Below, in pieces: positions 1-8,772 of a DNA stretch of 64,000 nucleotides; position 1 is the stretch's first letter; each line of letters opens with the position of its first letter. Source of the DNA: Spirochaetia bacterium UBA5763 (GTDB taxonomy: Bacteria; Spirochaetota; UBA4802; UBA5550). The notes beneath the pieces were generated by a model that saw only the letters and a program-made list of their open reading frames with translations, searched no databases and was not told where the DNA came from. The position numbers and the translations under genes are program-made. The DNA is taken from NCBI GenBank assembly GCA_002418835.1, contig DIEX01000020.1:74783-138782 (forward strand). Direction: 5' to 3'.

Positions 1-1
1 G

Positions 2-1264
2 CTAAAACCGTAAACAGTTCCTTCCGCTCTCCTTGGCTTTATAGAGGAGCTGGTCAGCTTTTTTAACCAGCTCCTCTATATCACCGCCTATATATTCCGC
101 CACACCGCCGCTTACAGTTATCTTCAGTCCGGGGGCATCTGTTTCAATCTTCTCAACCTTCTCTCTTATTCTCTCAGCAAGGATTACAGCGCCTTTCAGC
201 TGGACCTCCGGTAGTATAACCAGAAACTCCTCCCCTCCATAACGCCCTGATATGTCAACATTCCGCACAGATGAATGTATAGCATCCGCGACTTTTTTCA
301 GAACCTGGTCTCCGAACTGGTGCCCGTATGTGTCGTTAACCCGTTTAAAAAAATCTATATCCAGCATAATAACAGAAAACCTTGAACTGTACCGTTCACT
401 CTTCTCCCCCTCCTGCCTGAGCCTGTCATAAATATGCCTTCTGTTATAAAGCGAGGTAAGAGCGTCAGTCACAGCCATCATTTCAAGCTGGTCTTTTTTT
501 CTTCGCAGTTCCTGCAAAAGAAGAAATGCCCGGATATTAGTCTTCAGTCTTGCTATAAAGAGATCGTAGTTGAACGGCTTTGTTATATAATCATCCGCAC
601 CGATTGAAAGGACCCTTGATATAGTTTTTATATTATCAATTCCTGAAACCGCAATAACAACACTTTCAGGCATCTGTTCCTTAAGCTTCATTATAACCTT
701 GTCTCCTGAAGTATCTTTCAGAACTATATCGATAATATAGACATCGTAGTTTTTACCTGATTCAAAAAGAGCATTCTCTGAATCATAAAAATCCACATTT
801 TCAATCCTGTGTATTGAGAATATCCGCCCGATAATCTTTCTGTCCATTTTATTATCATCAAGCACAGCATAACTCAAATCCCCCATCTTCAGGGCTACAG
901 GGTCATCACGCCTGAAAGTGGCAAGATTGCTTTTTACCTGGTCCCGGTCAGATGTCTTTAGAATATAATCAACTATTCCAAGGTCATACATCTTCTTCCT
1001 GTCTTCCAGTGAGTCATTACCTGTAAAGACTACAACCGGTATGTTTTTAAACTCCGATTCATTCAGGTCTTTTATAAACTCACCGGAGCTGCCGGTCTCC
1101 AGCTCCATTGCAGTCAGTATTAGAGATATCTTCTCTTTTTTCAGAAGCTCCATTGCCTCCTCAGCGTTTGAGGCGTTGAGATAGATAGCGCTTAACTCCG
1201 CGCTGATCTCTCTAATCAGTGTTTTATACAGCATACTTGTTTCAAGGTGGAGTATTTTATACAT
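2..1264 (-). CDS. PleD-like response regulator, REC-REC-GGDEF diguanylate cyclase
   Basis: Cytoplasmic response regulator that should make c-di-GMP. Two receiver domains (about 1-118 and 130-245) precede a GGDEF domain (262-420). The second receiver has the acidic pair D136/D137, phospho-acceptor D179 in YIIDIV and K229 in TKPF. The first receiver has lost the acceptor (A52 in ILTAME) and the N-terminal acidic pair, so it is probably a structural or dimerisation domain as in PleD. The active-site loop is GGEEF (343-347), and an RxxD inhibitory site (R334, D337) sits five residues upstream, predicting product feedback. It lies 15 bp downstream of the hybrid kinase at 1280-3565 on the same strand, so the two are probably co-transcribed, with the kinase feeding the second receiver. 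Complete gene. Confidence 0.93.
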   Translation of the reverse strand: MYKILHLETSMLYKTLIREISAELSAIYLNASNAEEAMELLKKEKISLILTAMELETGSSGEFIKDLNESEFKNIPVVVFTGNDSLEDRKKMYDLGIVDYILKTSDRDQVKSNLATFRRDDPVALKMGDLSYAVLDDNKMDRKIIGRIFSIHRIENVDFYDSENALFESGKNYDVYIIDIVLKDTSGDKVIMKLKEQMPESVVIAVSGIDNIKTISRVLSIGADDYITKPFNYDLFIARLKTNIRAFLLLQELRRKKDQLEMMAVTDALTSLYNRRHIYDRLRQEGEKSERYSSRFSVIMLDIDFFKRVNDTYGHQFGDQVLKKVADAIHSSVRNVDISGRYGGEEFLVILPEVQLKGAVILAERIREKVEKIETDAPGLKITVSGGVAEYIGGDIEELVKKADQLLYKAKESGRNCLRF

Positions 1265-1279
1265 AATGATTACACTCTT

Positions 1280-3565
1280 TCAATTTAAATACGGCAGCGC
1301 TACTTCAAAAGCTGATGTATCTCCGCGGGAAATTCTGAACTCCCCTTTCATCTGGGAAGCAAGAAGATTAATCAGCTTCAGACCCAATCCTGTTGAAAGC
1401 TCACATTTAAAACCTTCGGGCAGACCTTCACCGTCATCAGAAAACCTGAGTTTTATTCTCCCGTTATCCATGCTGAGAGCAATATTAACTGTACCGCTAT
1501 CCCTTCCCGTGAATGCGTATTTAATAGAATTAGTCAGGAGTTCATTCAGAATAATACCTATCGATGTGGCACGTTTAGGATCAATTTCAATATTTTCGAA
1601 ATCTGTATTAACAGAAATATTTCTTGCTGAGTCGCCATATCCGCTGGTTACACTGCCGATAATTGTTTTCAGGTAACTGTCAAGAGGGAGACCTGTTGCA
1701 CCTTCGCCTGCGTAGAGTATATGATAAAGGTTGCTCAGAACCATTACACGCCCCTCGATTGTTTTAAGAGACTTCTGCACATCAGGATTATCTGACTGCC
1801 CCAGTTCAAGGCTTACGAGAGATGTTATCATAGTCAGAGTATTCTTCACACGATGCTGAAGCTCTCTCATAAGGGCTTCTTTCTCCGCAAGAGCTGCTGC
1901 AAGGCTCTCCTCAATTAATCTGTTTCCCGTGATGTCAGTAAAAATCCCTATTATACGGAGAGGCCTCCCTTCCGGGTTCTTTTTAATCACCTTCCCCCTG
2001 TCAAGGATCCATTTATATTTTCCATCCTTACACATAAGCCTGTGTTCGGTACTGTAAAAATCAACATCCCCCCTGATGAGCTTATCAACCTCTTCAAGCA
2101 CATAGCAGATGTCATCAGGATGAATCAGTTTCTCCCATGCGGAAAGGGTGTTTTCCATATCATACTCACCGTAACCAAGGAGTTCTTTGAGACGATTTGA
2201 ATAATATATTTCATCTGTTGCAGTATTCCAGTCCCATAAACCGTCACCAGCTCCCTCAAGTGCAAACTGCCAGCGCTCTTCACTTTCCATAAGCGCTTTC
2301 TTGACAACAGCGTGCCCTGTTATGTCCTGAACTATACCGACTATCCGGGCCGGTTTATCATTTGCATCAAATATTGTTTCAAGCCTGATTGTCAGGTAAC
2401 GCAATGAATTATCATTTCTGATTACCCGGTACTCAAAGTTGATACAGATACGTTCATCTATTGATCTTCTTATCAGATCTTTTACGTATCCGATATCGTC
2501 AGGATGAACGAACCTGTAGAAGTCTGAAGCTTTTCCTTTAAATTCATCTCTGCTGATACCGATGATATTGAAAACCTCATCAGACCAGTAAAAATTTCTG
2601 CCATGTATATCATATTCAAAACTTCCTGTGCTTGAGAGTCTCTGTGCTTCAAGGAGATTCTTCTCAAGTCTTAACCTCTCTTCCTTAAGAAGCACAAGGT
2701 CATCGATGTCAGTACAGGTACCGTACCATTTGATCAGGTTGTTATCATTATTAAATACAGGTATGCCGCGGCTTAGAAACCATCTGTAAATACCATCATG
2801 CCTGCGGAGCCTCTGCCTGACTTCATAAATTTTCCCTGTGGCTATAGACTCAATCCACGCGGCACTGCTCTGCTCAGCATCATCGGGATGCACATTCATC
2901 AGCTCAGTTCTGCTGTTATACCTGTCTTCTCCTGCATAGGCATAATATATATCATTGAGGAAATCGATTCTACCTGTACAATCAGCAGTCCATACAATCT
3001 GAGGCATTGAATCAGCTATCCGCATAAATTTTTCATTGCTTTCAACAAGGGCGGTTCTGCTCTCAATTATTTCTGATCGTGACGCAACCAGTTCCCTGTT
3101 TGTCTCCTCAAGTTCCTGAAGCAGATCCTTAAGTTTTCTGTTGGCATCCCCAACTGCCCTGTTCTGTTTTTCGATCTCTCTCCTTGCATCGTAAAGTTTG
3201 AACGCCATCCTTATTGAGGCTGTGAGCACTGTGATACCGGAATTTTTTACGACATAGCCGTATGATGTTATACTTTCAGTCCTGTCCACAATATCAGGTT
3301 CAGTATGACTGGATAGAAAAACCAGCGGGATATCACGCTCCTTCAGGATTTCAGTGGCTGCTTCAGCCCCGTCAATGCCGGGCCCGAGATTTATATCCAT
3401 AAGTATAAGGTCAATATCATCAGTGTTTCTTACTTTTCTGATGGCCTCCTCACCGGTCGCAGCAGTAACCACAGAGAAACCCGCCTTTTCAAGGGCTTTC
3501 ATCTCCACTGTGGCAATAAGTAGTTCATCTTCGACAAGGAGGAGTTTTTTCTTTTCTGACATCAT
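1280..3565 (-). CDS. hybrid sensor: REC, three PAS, HisKA_2-type histidine kinase
   Basis: Soluble sensor kinase of 761 aa with no membrane segment. Order: receiver (about 5-120, phospho-acceptor D57 in LILMDIN), coiled coil (about 125-175), three PAS/PAC domains (about 180-295, 305-425 and 430-555, each with an HPDD-type motif), then a HisKA_2 dimerisation domain with the HRVKN box and a HATPase with ELLTNS and STGLGL boxes. HisKA_2/HWE-like kinases often control c-di-GMP or general stress outputs. The next gene encodes a REC-REC-GGDEF protein, the obvious partner. The N-terminal receiver suggests that the kinase itself takes input from another phosphorelay. Start chosen at the MMSEKKK codon, with a weak GGAA upstream. 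Confidence 0.92.
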   Translation of the reverse strand: MMSEKKKLLLVEDELLIATVEMKALEKAGFSVVTAATGEEAIRKVRNTDDIDLILMDINLGPGIDGAEAATEILKERDIPLVFLSSHTEPDIVDRTESITSYGYVVKNSGITVLTASIRMAFKLYDARREIEKQNRAVGDANRKLKDLLQELEETNRELVASRSEIIESRTALVESNEKFMRIADSMPQIVWTADCTGRIDFLNDIYYAYAGEDRYNSRTELMNVHPDDAEQSSAAWIESIATGKIYEVRQRLRRHDGIYRWFLSRGIPVFNNDNNLIKWYGTCTDIDDLVLLKEERLRLEKNLLEAQRLSSTGSFEYDIHGRNFYWSDEVFNIIGISRDEFKGKASDFYRFVHPDDIGYVKDLIRRSIDERICINFEYRVIRNDNSLRYLTIRLETIFDANDKPARIVGIVQDITGHAVVKKALMESEERWQFALEGAGDGLWDWNTATDEIYYSNRLKELLGYGEYDMENTLSAWEKLIHPDDICYVLEEVDKLIRGDVDFYSTEHRLMCKDGKYKWILDRGKVIKKNPEGRPLRIIGIFTDITGNRLIEESLAAALAEKEALMRELQHRVKNTLTMITSLVSLELGQSDNPDVQKSLKTIEGRVMVLSNLYHILYAGEGATGLPLDSYLKTIIGSVTSGYGDSARNISVNTDFENIEIDPKRATSIGIILNELLTNSIKYAFTGRDSGTVNIALSMDNGRIKLRFSDDGEGLPEGFKCELSTGLGLKLINLLASQMKGEFRISRGDTSAFEVALPYLN

Positions 3566-3783
3566 ATATGTTTCCGGTAACTGATTAATAATATAATGAG
3601 AAAAACCGTTTTATACAAGAGGGGACAATTAAAAAAAAACCGCATACAAGCTGTGGATCGTTGAATTCAGGCATGAGAAGAGTTCTTTGAACTATATAGT
3701 TTAACCGCGTATTTTATAACTATTTATCCCGCTCATAGATATTTATTATTGCATATCCTGCACACCTGCTTTATAATAACTGA

Positions 3784-4431
3784 ATGGAGCTTATAATAAT
3801 TAACAGAGCAGAACTCCGGAAACACCTTGCCGGGCTATCCGCTGTTACGGGTGAATATGAAATCCTGAAAAAATTCACCCCGGAGTTTAAAGAGAACGGG
3901 GAGTCATACTCGATGTATGAGCGGCACTTCTCTGTTTATCACGCGCTTTACATGCTTAAAGCCGAGGCAGGGAGCGAGGGGCTCTATCTGTATATTGATC
4001 CTCTGAGGATAAGACTCATAAGTCTCCCTGGCACCGGATTCTGCGAACATTATTCTCCGGAAAAAGGGGGATTCTGCATGAATAAAACCGGCAGCAACTT
4101 CTGCGAAATACATACCGGGGATATAGATCCGGTGATCCCCTCATTCGACCCCATGGAGCAGTTCTATCTTGACCCTGAAAATATCGCCTTTGGCGAATCG
4201 GAGATCCTGAATGAAATCATGAAGGGTTTCAATATATATTTCCTGAAGAAGAGGGAGATCGATGAAGCACTCATTCTCTTTAACCTGAAAAAACCTGCCA
4301 GAAAATCGATCAGCAGGAGATACAGAGAGCTTGCGGGGATCTTTCATCCCGACAGATGCGGAGGCTCAGAGGAGAAGATGAAGGAGATAAACAGGGCTTA
4401 TACTCTCCTGAAAGCTGTATTTGTTGTATGA
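3784..4431 (+). CDS. J-domain protein with a Cys/His cluster
   Basis: 215 aa, predicted cytoplasmic. The C-terminal segment (about 160-212) is a J domain: helix II (ISRRYRELAG), the HPD tripeptide at 188-190 and helix III (KMKEINRAYTLL). J domains stimulate the ATPase of DnaK-type Hsp70s. The N-terminal 150 residues match nothing I know, but contain a spaced C87, H89, C98, C107, H110 set that could bind zinc. There is no G/F region or DnaJ zinc domain, so this is a class C J-protein with a private substrate-binding part. The start lacks a strong ribosome-binding site. It is not clearly linked to its neighbours. The J domain is secure; the function of the rest is unknown. Confidence 0.85.
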   Translation: MELIIINRAELRKHLAGLSAVTGEYEILKKFTPEFKENGESYSMYERHFSVYHALYMLKAEAGSEGLYLYIDPLRIRLISLPGTGFCEHYSPEKGGFCMNKTGSNFCEIHTGDIDPVIPSFDPMEQFYLDPENIAFGESEILNEIMKGFNIYFLKKREIDEALILFNLKKPARKSISRRYRELAGIFHPDRCGGSEEKMKEINRAYTLLKAVFVV

Positions 4432-4434
4432 TGC

Positions 4435-4462
4435 AAAAAAAAGGCCGGTAAAAAATACCGGC
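4435..4462 (-). terminator. intrinsic terminator of the STAS gene
   Basis: Stem GCCGGTA / TACCGGC (4444-4450 and 4456-4462) with a five-base loop. On the minus strand it is followed by a run of T (the A-run at 4435-4442). It fits termination of the 4507-4803 gene. On the plus strand there is no T-run, so it is not an obvious terminator for the J-domain gene. Confidence 0.8.
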
Positions 4463-4506
4463 TGTAGAAAGAAAATCATGATTTAAATAGAGAATATAAA
4501 TAACTT

Positions 4507-4803
4507 TCAGTTAAGAAAGTAATCTTCCAGGGACGCGTGTCTTATGCTGTTAATAATCTTTTCATTACAATTTACAAGGCGCAGAGTCCTGCCGCATATT
4601 GTAAGCCTGGACCTGAACCTTATGAGAACAGATAAAAGAAGGGAATCCAGATGAGAGATACTGTTCATATCCAGTGTGACATTTTTCTCCTGATATTGCA
4701 CAATATTATCAAATTTCTCTTCAAGCAGACGAATCTTCTCCGGAATTAAATCCGGCTCCATTGTGATTACTATATCATCACCTGAATCAATTTGTATTAT
4801 CAT
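4507..4803 (-). CDS. STAS-domain protein (anti-sigma-factor antagonist-like)
   Basis: 98 aa, one STAS domain. The central segment VTLDMNSISHLDSLLLSVLI matches the core strand and helix of SpoIIAA/RsbV-like proteins. The DS pair (LDSLL) falls where the regulatory serine normally sits. STAS proteins are switched by phosphorylation and bind a GHKL-type kinase/anti-sigma protein. The divergent neighbour at 5053 has GHKL ATPase boxes, which makes a partner-switch pair plausible. A PP2C phosphatase with a cNMP sensor lies at 35.2-36.5 kb and could act on it, but that link is inference. A good terminator lies just downstream. Confidence 0.75.
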   Translation of the reverse strand: MIIQIDSGDDIVITMEPDLIPEKIRLLEEKFDNIVQYQEKNVTLDMNSISHLDSLLLSVLIRFRSRLTICGRTLRLVNCNEKIINSIRHASLEDYFLN

Positions 4804-5052
4804 ACATATCCTGCTTATTCTTGTATTAATAATTATAGCTCTTTAGATTGATTTAGAATAACTTTTATGACTGCAAGACATTGAATGCTGTGGCAGTTTT
4901 TTAAGGCCGATTATAATTTTATATGAAATAATAGCATTATTCTTTGCTGCTGGCAAGACATCCGCTGACTGATCAGAAAATGTCCATAAAAAATGTTGCA
5001 ATAACGGTTTATTTGTTATTATTTAATACTTAAGGGACAAAAAACTTTAAAA

Positions 5053-5646
5053 ATGAATGCGGCAGTCAACGAAACCTATCTGCTTGAGTTCAGGCATGTA
5101 TACTCTCACCCCGGAGATATGGCAGGTGTGGCTAAGGAATTTTATGCAATGTTCGAAAAAATTGTCCCTTTTCTTCATCCCCTTGAAGTGAACAGTTATG
5201 AAGGGCTTGGATGGGTGCTCCTCGAACTGCTGAATAATGCTGTACGTTCACCTGTATCACTTGCCATGAATAGAGGGATTACAGATATTGTAGATATCGA
5301 TTTCTATACTGATATCCTTATAAAAAAAACACTATCTTATGTAAATGCTGACGGGTATACAGGCGTAGAAATATCTATAATGAACAGCGGTGTATTTTCA
5401 GAAAGCGTGCTGGAATCTATCAATAAAATTCTCAGCGGCGAACTTTCTCTGTTTGACTGCGAAGAGCAGTTTATGCTTAAAGGGAGCTTTACAGGCAATG
5501 GAGGGCTTGGTATAATTCTGTCCAAAAAGCAGGTTGAGAATGCCCTTGGAGGCACCCTCTCCCTTAGCTGGCATGACGGTTTTTATGATTTTACAATAAG
5601 TTTTATTCAAAACGCTGCACCAGCGGAATATGTTTCGAGGAGTTAA
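5053..5646 (+). CDS. GHKL-type ATPase-like protein (possible anti-sigma/STAS kinase)
   Basis: 197 aa, soluble. It has an N box, ELLNNAV (58-64), and a glycine box, GNGGLG (149-154), typical of the HATPase_c/GHKL fold. Where histidine kinases have DxGxG it reads IMNSG (109-113), so the usual D-box aspartate is replaced by N. This could weaken ATP binding. There is no dimerisation/phospho-acceptor domain, so it is not a conventional histidine kinase. It resembles RsbW/SpoIIAB-like or orphan GHKL proteins. It is divergent from the STAS gene at 4507-4803 across a 249-bp AT-rich region that probably carries both promoters. Function inferred; partnership untested. Confidence 0.65.
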   Translation: MNAAVNETYLLEFRHVYSHPGDMAGVAKEFYAMFEKIVPFLHPLEVNSYEGLGWVLLELLNNAVRSPVSLAMNRGITDIVDIDFYTDILIKKTLSYVNADGYTGVEISIMNSGVFSESVLESINKILSGELSLFDCEEQFMLKGSFTGNGGLGIILSKKQVENALGGTLSLSWHDGFYDFTISFIQNAAPAEYVSRS

Positions 5647-5650
5647 GGTT

Positions 5651-5695
5651 GAATATATTTCCAGCAGTAAGATAATACCTGCGGGAAATATATTC
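5651..5695. terminator. hairpin between convergent genes
   Basis: Inverted repeat GAATATATTTCC (5651-5662) and GGAAATATATTC (5684-5695), perfect over 12 bp, between the convergent genes ending at 5646 and 5712. No long T-run on either side, but position and stem suggest a bidirectional terminator. Confidence 0.55.
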
Positions 5696-5711
5696 AGAAG
5701 AATCCGCTGAA

Positions 5712-6632
5712 TCAGAAAATTTTTGTCAGAACCAGTGTACCTGTGAAACCTTCAGTTCTGTCAACAGCACCGAACTCCCATAATCCCCTTATATTGATTG
5801 CAAGCATTGCAGGGGGGATAAAGACACCGAGCTCCGGGCCTGCGGCGAAGATCCTGTCATGAACACTTTTATCATAACCAGCTGTGCCGTCTCCGCTGTC
5901 ATCAGTCAGCTGCCAGTGGCAATACCCGGCTAAACCTGCGTCAATGATCTTCATGAAGGTTTTCCCCGCCCCCCATTCAAAGTGGAATTCATCACCGGGA
6001 CGAATTTTTTTCTCTTCCTTTTCTGTATGTTTTTCATACCGCGCGAGTATGGAAGCGTTCCATTCTTTTTCGCTGTCAAGGTAAAGAGTACCACCTGCCG
6101 TAAGCATCATTGTCCACATATCTTTTCCCGGTGAAGCCTGCTTCTCTTCATCATATTTACCTGTAGGAGCGTAAAAGGCGGCTCCGGCAGCAAAATCATA
6201 CCTTCCCCCGTGCCATGACAATACTACCGGCTCAAAAGCTATATCACCAATGGCAAACTGGTCATCCTCCATCACCATGGACATAGGGACGACCTCCATT
6301 TTGAAATCGGTGTAAATAAGCGGAACAGTAACATCCGCTAAAACATCAGCCCCAAGGAACTTTATACCTGTGCCGAATATGAACCTGTGAACATTGGCTA
6401 TAACCGTAATATCAGGCTTCAGTGTTTCAGATTTTTTACCCTTATCATCCATCATCCTGTCGGTTTTATACATCACGTTATACATCTTGTAGTAGAAACC
6501 GGGACCGGGAAGAGTTGCTCCCTTAATCCCTTCAACCCCATTTGTGTAGTGGCCAGTTTCACCGGCGAAAACTGCCGAGACTGTGAAAAGCGCTATGATA
6601 AATGGAGACGCAACTTTTATAACTCGTTTCAT
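5712..6632 (-). CDS. outer-membrane MetA-pathway-like transporter protein
   Basis: 306 aa with a Sec signal peptide (about 1-23, cleavage after AVFA). The remainder is rich in alternating amphipathic strands and resembles the MetA-pathway phenol-degradation family of predicted outer-membrane beta-barrels: GPGFYYKMYNVMY near the N terminus, APTGKYDE in the middle, and an aromatic final residue (TKIF), as expected for barrel assembly. Such proteins are thought to admit hydrophobic compounds. It is the last of three genes in a minus-strand cluster after a small membrane protein and a CrtI/PYROXD2-like oxidoreductase, with gaps of 36 bp and 11 bp. A substrate shared with the oxidoreductase is a reasonable guess. 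Confidence 0.75.
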   Translation of the reverse strand: MKRVIKVASPFIIALFTVSAVFAGETGHYTNGVEGIKGATLPGPGFYYKMYNVMYKTDRMMDDKGKKSETLKPDITVIANVHRFIFGTGIKFLGADVLADVTVPLIYTDFKMEVVPMSMVMEDDQFAIGDIAFEPVVLSWHGGRYDFAAGAAFYAPTGKYDEEKQASPGKDMWTMMLTAGGTLYLDSEKEWNASILARYEKHTEKEEKKIRPGDEFHFEWGAGKTFMKIIDAGLAGYCHWQLTDDSGDGTAGYDKSVHDRIFAAGPELGVFIPPAMLAINIRGLWEFGAVDRTEGFTGTLVLTKIF

Positions 6633-6668
6633 AAATTACCTCGTTTTATGATTATTAATGACAGGGGC

Positions 6669-6929
6669 TTAATGAGCCCCGCCGCCATCTTTTTTTGAAC
6701 CACCCAGTTTCTCAGCTATAAGATAAAAAGGGTATAGCATAACATAGAGCAGTATACCGGGGCTCAAAGCTGCCCTGAGGAAACCTCCGAACTCTCCGGT
6801 TGTTATATACATCTTCGCCGGCCAAGCGCCCATGAGCGAACCTGTAATCTCGATCCTGCTCCCTTTTTTTCTGATCCCGGAAACTATCATCATTGGTGAA
6901 CCTTTATCTGAAATAACTGTCAGTTTCAT
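6669..6929 (-). CDS. small membrane protein of unknown function
   Basis: 86 aa. The N-terminal half is strand-rich (MKLTVISDKG, GSRIEITGSL). The second half has one hydrophobic stretch (LSPGILLYVMLYPFYLIAEKL, about 56-76) that could span or insert in the membrane. It ends in a Gly/His tail. The segment ISDKGSPMMIVSGIRKKGSRIEITGSLMGAWPAKMY reads as a compact beta domain. It lies 11 bp after the oxidoreductase gene and 36 bp before the outer-membrane protein gene, and is probably co-transcribed with both. I do not recognise a family. Confidence 0.6.
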   Translation of the reverse strand: MKLTVISDKGSPMMIVSGIRKKGSRIEITGSLMGAWPAKMYITTGEFGGFLRAALSPGILLYVMLYPFYLIAEKLGGSKKDGGGAH

Positions 6930-6940
6930 GAATCAACCTT

Positions 6941-8527
6941 CTACCTGTCCCACCATTTTTTCTTCATCTTGAAATCTTCTGCTATAACCTGAACAGCGTT
7001 ATAACCGCAGGCTCCCCCTATACTTCCGCTGGGGTGAGTCCCTGCTCCGCACATATAGAGATTTTTGTAAGGAGTTTTATATGGAGTATATTCCACAAAA
7101 GGTCTGAATACTGTCATCTGGTCCTGTGTCATCTGACCATGATTAAAACCGCCATGAACCATTGAAGTCCATTTGCGTTCAGTATCTCTTGGAGACATTA
7201 TATGAACTTTAAGCAGCGCTTTATCCATATTAGTAACATACTGGCTCCATACCTTGATACACCTCTGAGAGAATTCCTCTTTCACAAGGTCCCAGTCGTC
7301 AGGTGTTTTATCTTTCAGCTTATACGGAACATACTGCCACCCCATTGCTGTACCTTTACCTTCAGGAGCCTGGGATGGGTCAATTGCAGTTGGATAAGCA
7401 GTGAACATCCTCGGATATGAAGGGAGCTTCTGCATATTTATCTCTGCAAAATCGTCATAAAGTTCCTGGGGATTATCTACAAGAAGCACTCCGAGGCACC
7501 TGTTGATGTCGGGATTAAATTCAGCGCATTTCCATTTAAGGGGCTCGTCAAGAGCAAGGTGTGTTGTGAAGAGCACTGTATCTTCAGCTCTCCATCTCTC
7601 AACGGAGTTTTTAAACTGCGGAGTCAGTTTATCCTCACCTATAAGATTCTTGAATGTGGCGTGCGGCTCGAGATTCGTGATCACCATCTTATCTGCTTTG
7701 ATTACAGTTCCGTCCGCCAGTTCAACTCCTGTTGCGATCTCACCATCAACAATAATTCTTTTTACCTCAGCGTTTGTCATCACCTTTCCGCCGTGAGCTT
7801 CAAGGCATTTTACAAAAGCCTCGCCGAGCTTCCCTGAACCCCCTTTGCATATTGTCCATCCGTGGGGATCGTGTGTTTCACCTAACATCATCGGCACAAA
7901 TACTCCGAAACCGAGAATATCAGGAGCTCCGCCGAACTCTTTAATAAATGCGAGGAGAAGTGATTTGAGTTCATTGGATTCGAACATCTCCTCAATCACA
8001 TTTTTCGGGCTTGAGAGCTGCATCCTCAGCATGTTAAGTCCCTCAACGCTCCCCTCCATCGCCATTGCTGCAAGTGAATTGGGCTGAGGAGGATTAAAAA
8101 ACCAGGGGCCTATCATGTTGTCAACAATGACTCTGAAGTTCAGCGCAAGTTCCCTGTAGACTTCAGCATCCTTTTTTGAAAAACGGGCAATCTCTTTACA
8201 TGTTTTGTCAATATCCCTGTACAGAACAAGACATGTCCCGTTTGTAAATACAGCGCCTACCTGCGCATCAGGCCAGATATACTCCGCACCGTACTTTGCG
8301 AGTTCCAGATCTTTGTAAACCGGACCCATATGCAGTATACCGTGGAACAGTGAAGCAAGGTTATGCTTGAATCCGGGGAGAGTAGCCTCCTCTGTCCATG
8401 CTCCGCCACCTGCTTTTTCAAGCCTTTCGGTAACCAGAACTTTGTAACCCGCCTTCTGAAGATAGCATGCAGCTGTAAGGCCGTTATGCCCGCCTCCAAC
8501 AACAATCACATCATAATTTTCTGACAT
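6941..8527 (-). CDS. FAD-dependent oxidoreductase, CrtI/PYROXD2 type
   Basis: About 528 aa flavoprotein. The N-terminal Rossmann motif VVGGGHNGLTAACYL is followed by an acidic strand end (TERLEKAGGGA). The C-terminal FAD motif is MCGAGTHPSGSIGGACGYNA, typical of phytoene-desaturase, retinol-saturase and PYROXD2-like enzymes, which act on isoprenoid or other hydrophobic substrates. Substrate unknown. The start was set at 8527 rather than the ATG at 8533. The AAGGAG at 8535-8540 is 7 bp from the former and only 1 bp from the latter. First gene of a three-gene cluster. A palindrome (8614-8629) and a TATAAT (8586-8591, minus strand) lie upstream, suggesting control by the LuxR-type regulator at 9426. 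Confidence 0.88.
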   Translation of the reverse strand: MSENYDVIVVGGGHNGLTAACYLQKAGYKVLVTERLEKAGGGAWTEEATLPGFKHNLASLFHGILHMGPVYKDLELAKYGAEYIWPDAQVGAVFTNGTCLVLYRDIDKTCKEIARFSKKDAEVYRELALNFRVIVDNMIGPWFFNPPQPNSLAAMAMEGSVEGLNMLRMQLSSPKNVIEEMFESNELKSLLLAFIKEFGGAPDILGFGVFVPMMLGETHDPHGWTICKGGSGKLGEAFVKCLEAHGGKVMTNAEVKRIIVDGEIATGVELADGTVIKADKMVITNLEPHATFKNLIGEDKLTPQFKNSVERWRAEDTVLFTTHLALDEPLKWKCAEFNPDINRCLGVLLVDNPQELYDDFAEINMQKLPSYPRMFTAYPTAIDPSQAPEGKGTAMGWQYVPYKLKDKTPDDWDLVKEEFSQRCIKVWSQYVTNMDKALLKVHIMSPRDTERKWTSMVHGGFNHGQMTQDQMTVFRPFVEYTPYKTPYKNLYMCGAGTHPSGSIGGACGYNAVQVIAEDFKMKKKWWDR

Positions 8528-8585
8528 ACTCATACTCCTTTGTATAAATTATCTCACAGCTTAACCATGAGTAGGAATTGACCGT

Positions 8586-8629
8586 ATTATACATGGAGTT
8601 CTGACGCGTGACTTCACCCGCACGGGTGA
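8586..8629 (-). promoter_or_regulatory. promoter with LuxR-box candidate 1
   Basis: Palindrome TCACCCGCACGGGTGA at 8614-8629. On the minus strand TATAAT lies at 8591-8586. The palindrome centre (8621.5) is 33 bp upstream of the hexamer centre, so about -42 relative to the expected start of transcription. That is the position typical of activators that replace the -35 element. The unit controlled would be 8527 to 5712. Confidence 0.65.
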
Positions 8630-8710
8630 CCCCTGAAATAAGATTAAAAAAATTTTACGTAACTGTTTTATCAGATGGATGGAGCGTATGAGGATAATTA
8701 CAGCAGAATG

Positions 8711-8745
8711 ATTACCGGCCCTTCAATATTGAAGCAGCCGGTAAT
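8711..8745 (-). terminator. long hairpin after the STAS/SEC14-like gene
   Basis: ATTACCGGC (8711-8719) pairs with GCCGGTAAT (8737-8745), and the interior CTTCAATATTGAAG (8721-8734) is itself a perfect palindrome. It lies 28 bp past the stop of the 8773-9156 gene. There is no strong T-run. Confidence 0.55.
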
Positions 8746-8772
8746 TCATTGATGTCATTGAATATGAATTAA

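Noticed and set aside
1266..1676. 136-aa plus-strand ORF
   Set aside because: Antisense to the HisKA_2/HATPase part of the hybrid kinase, which is clearly the real gene.
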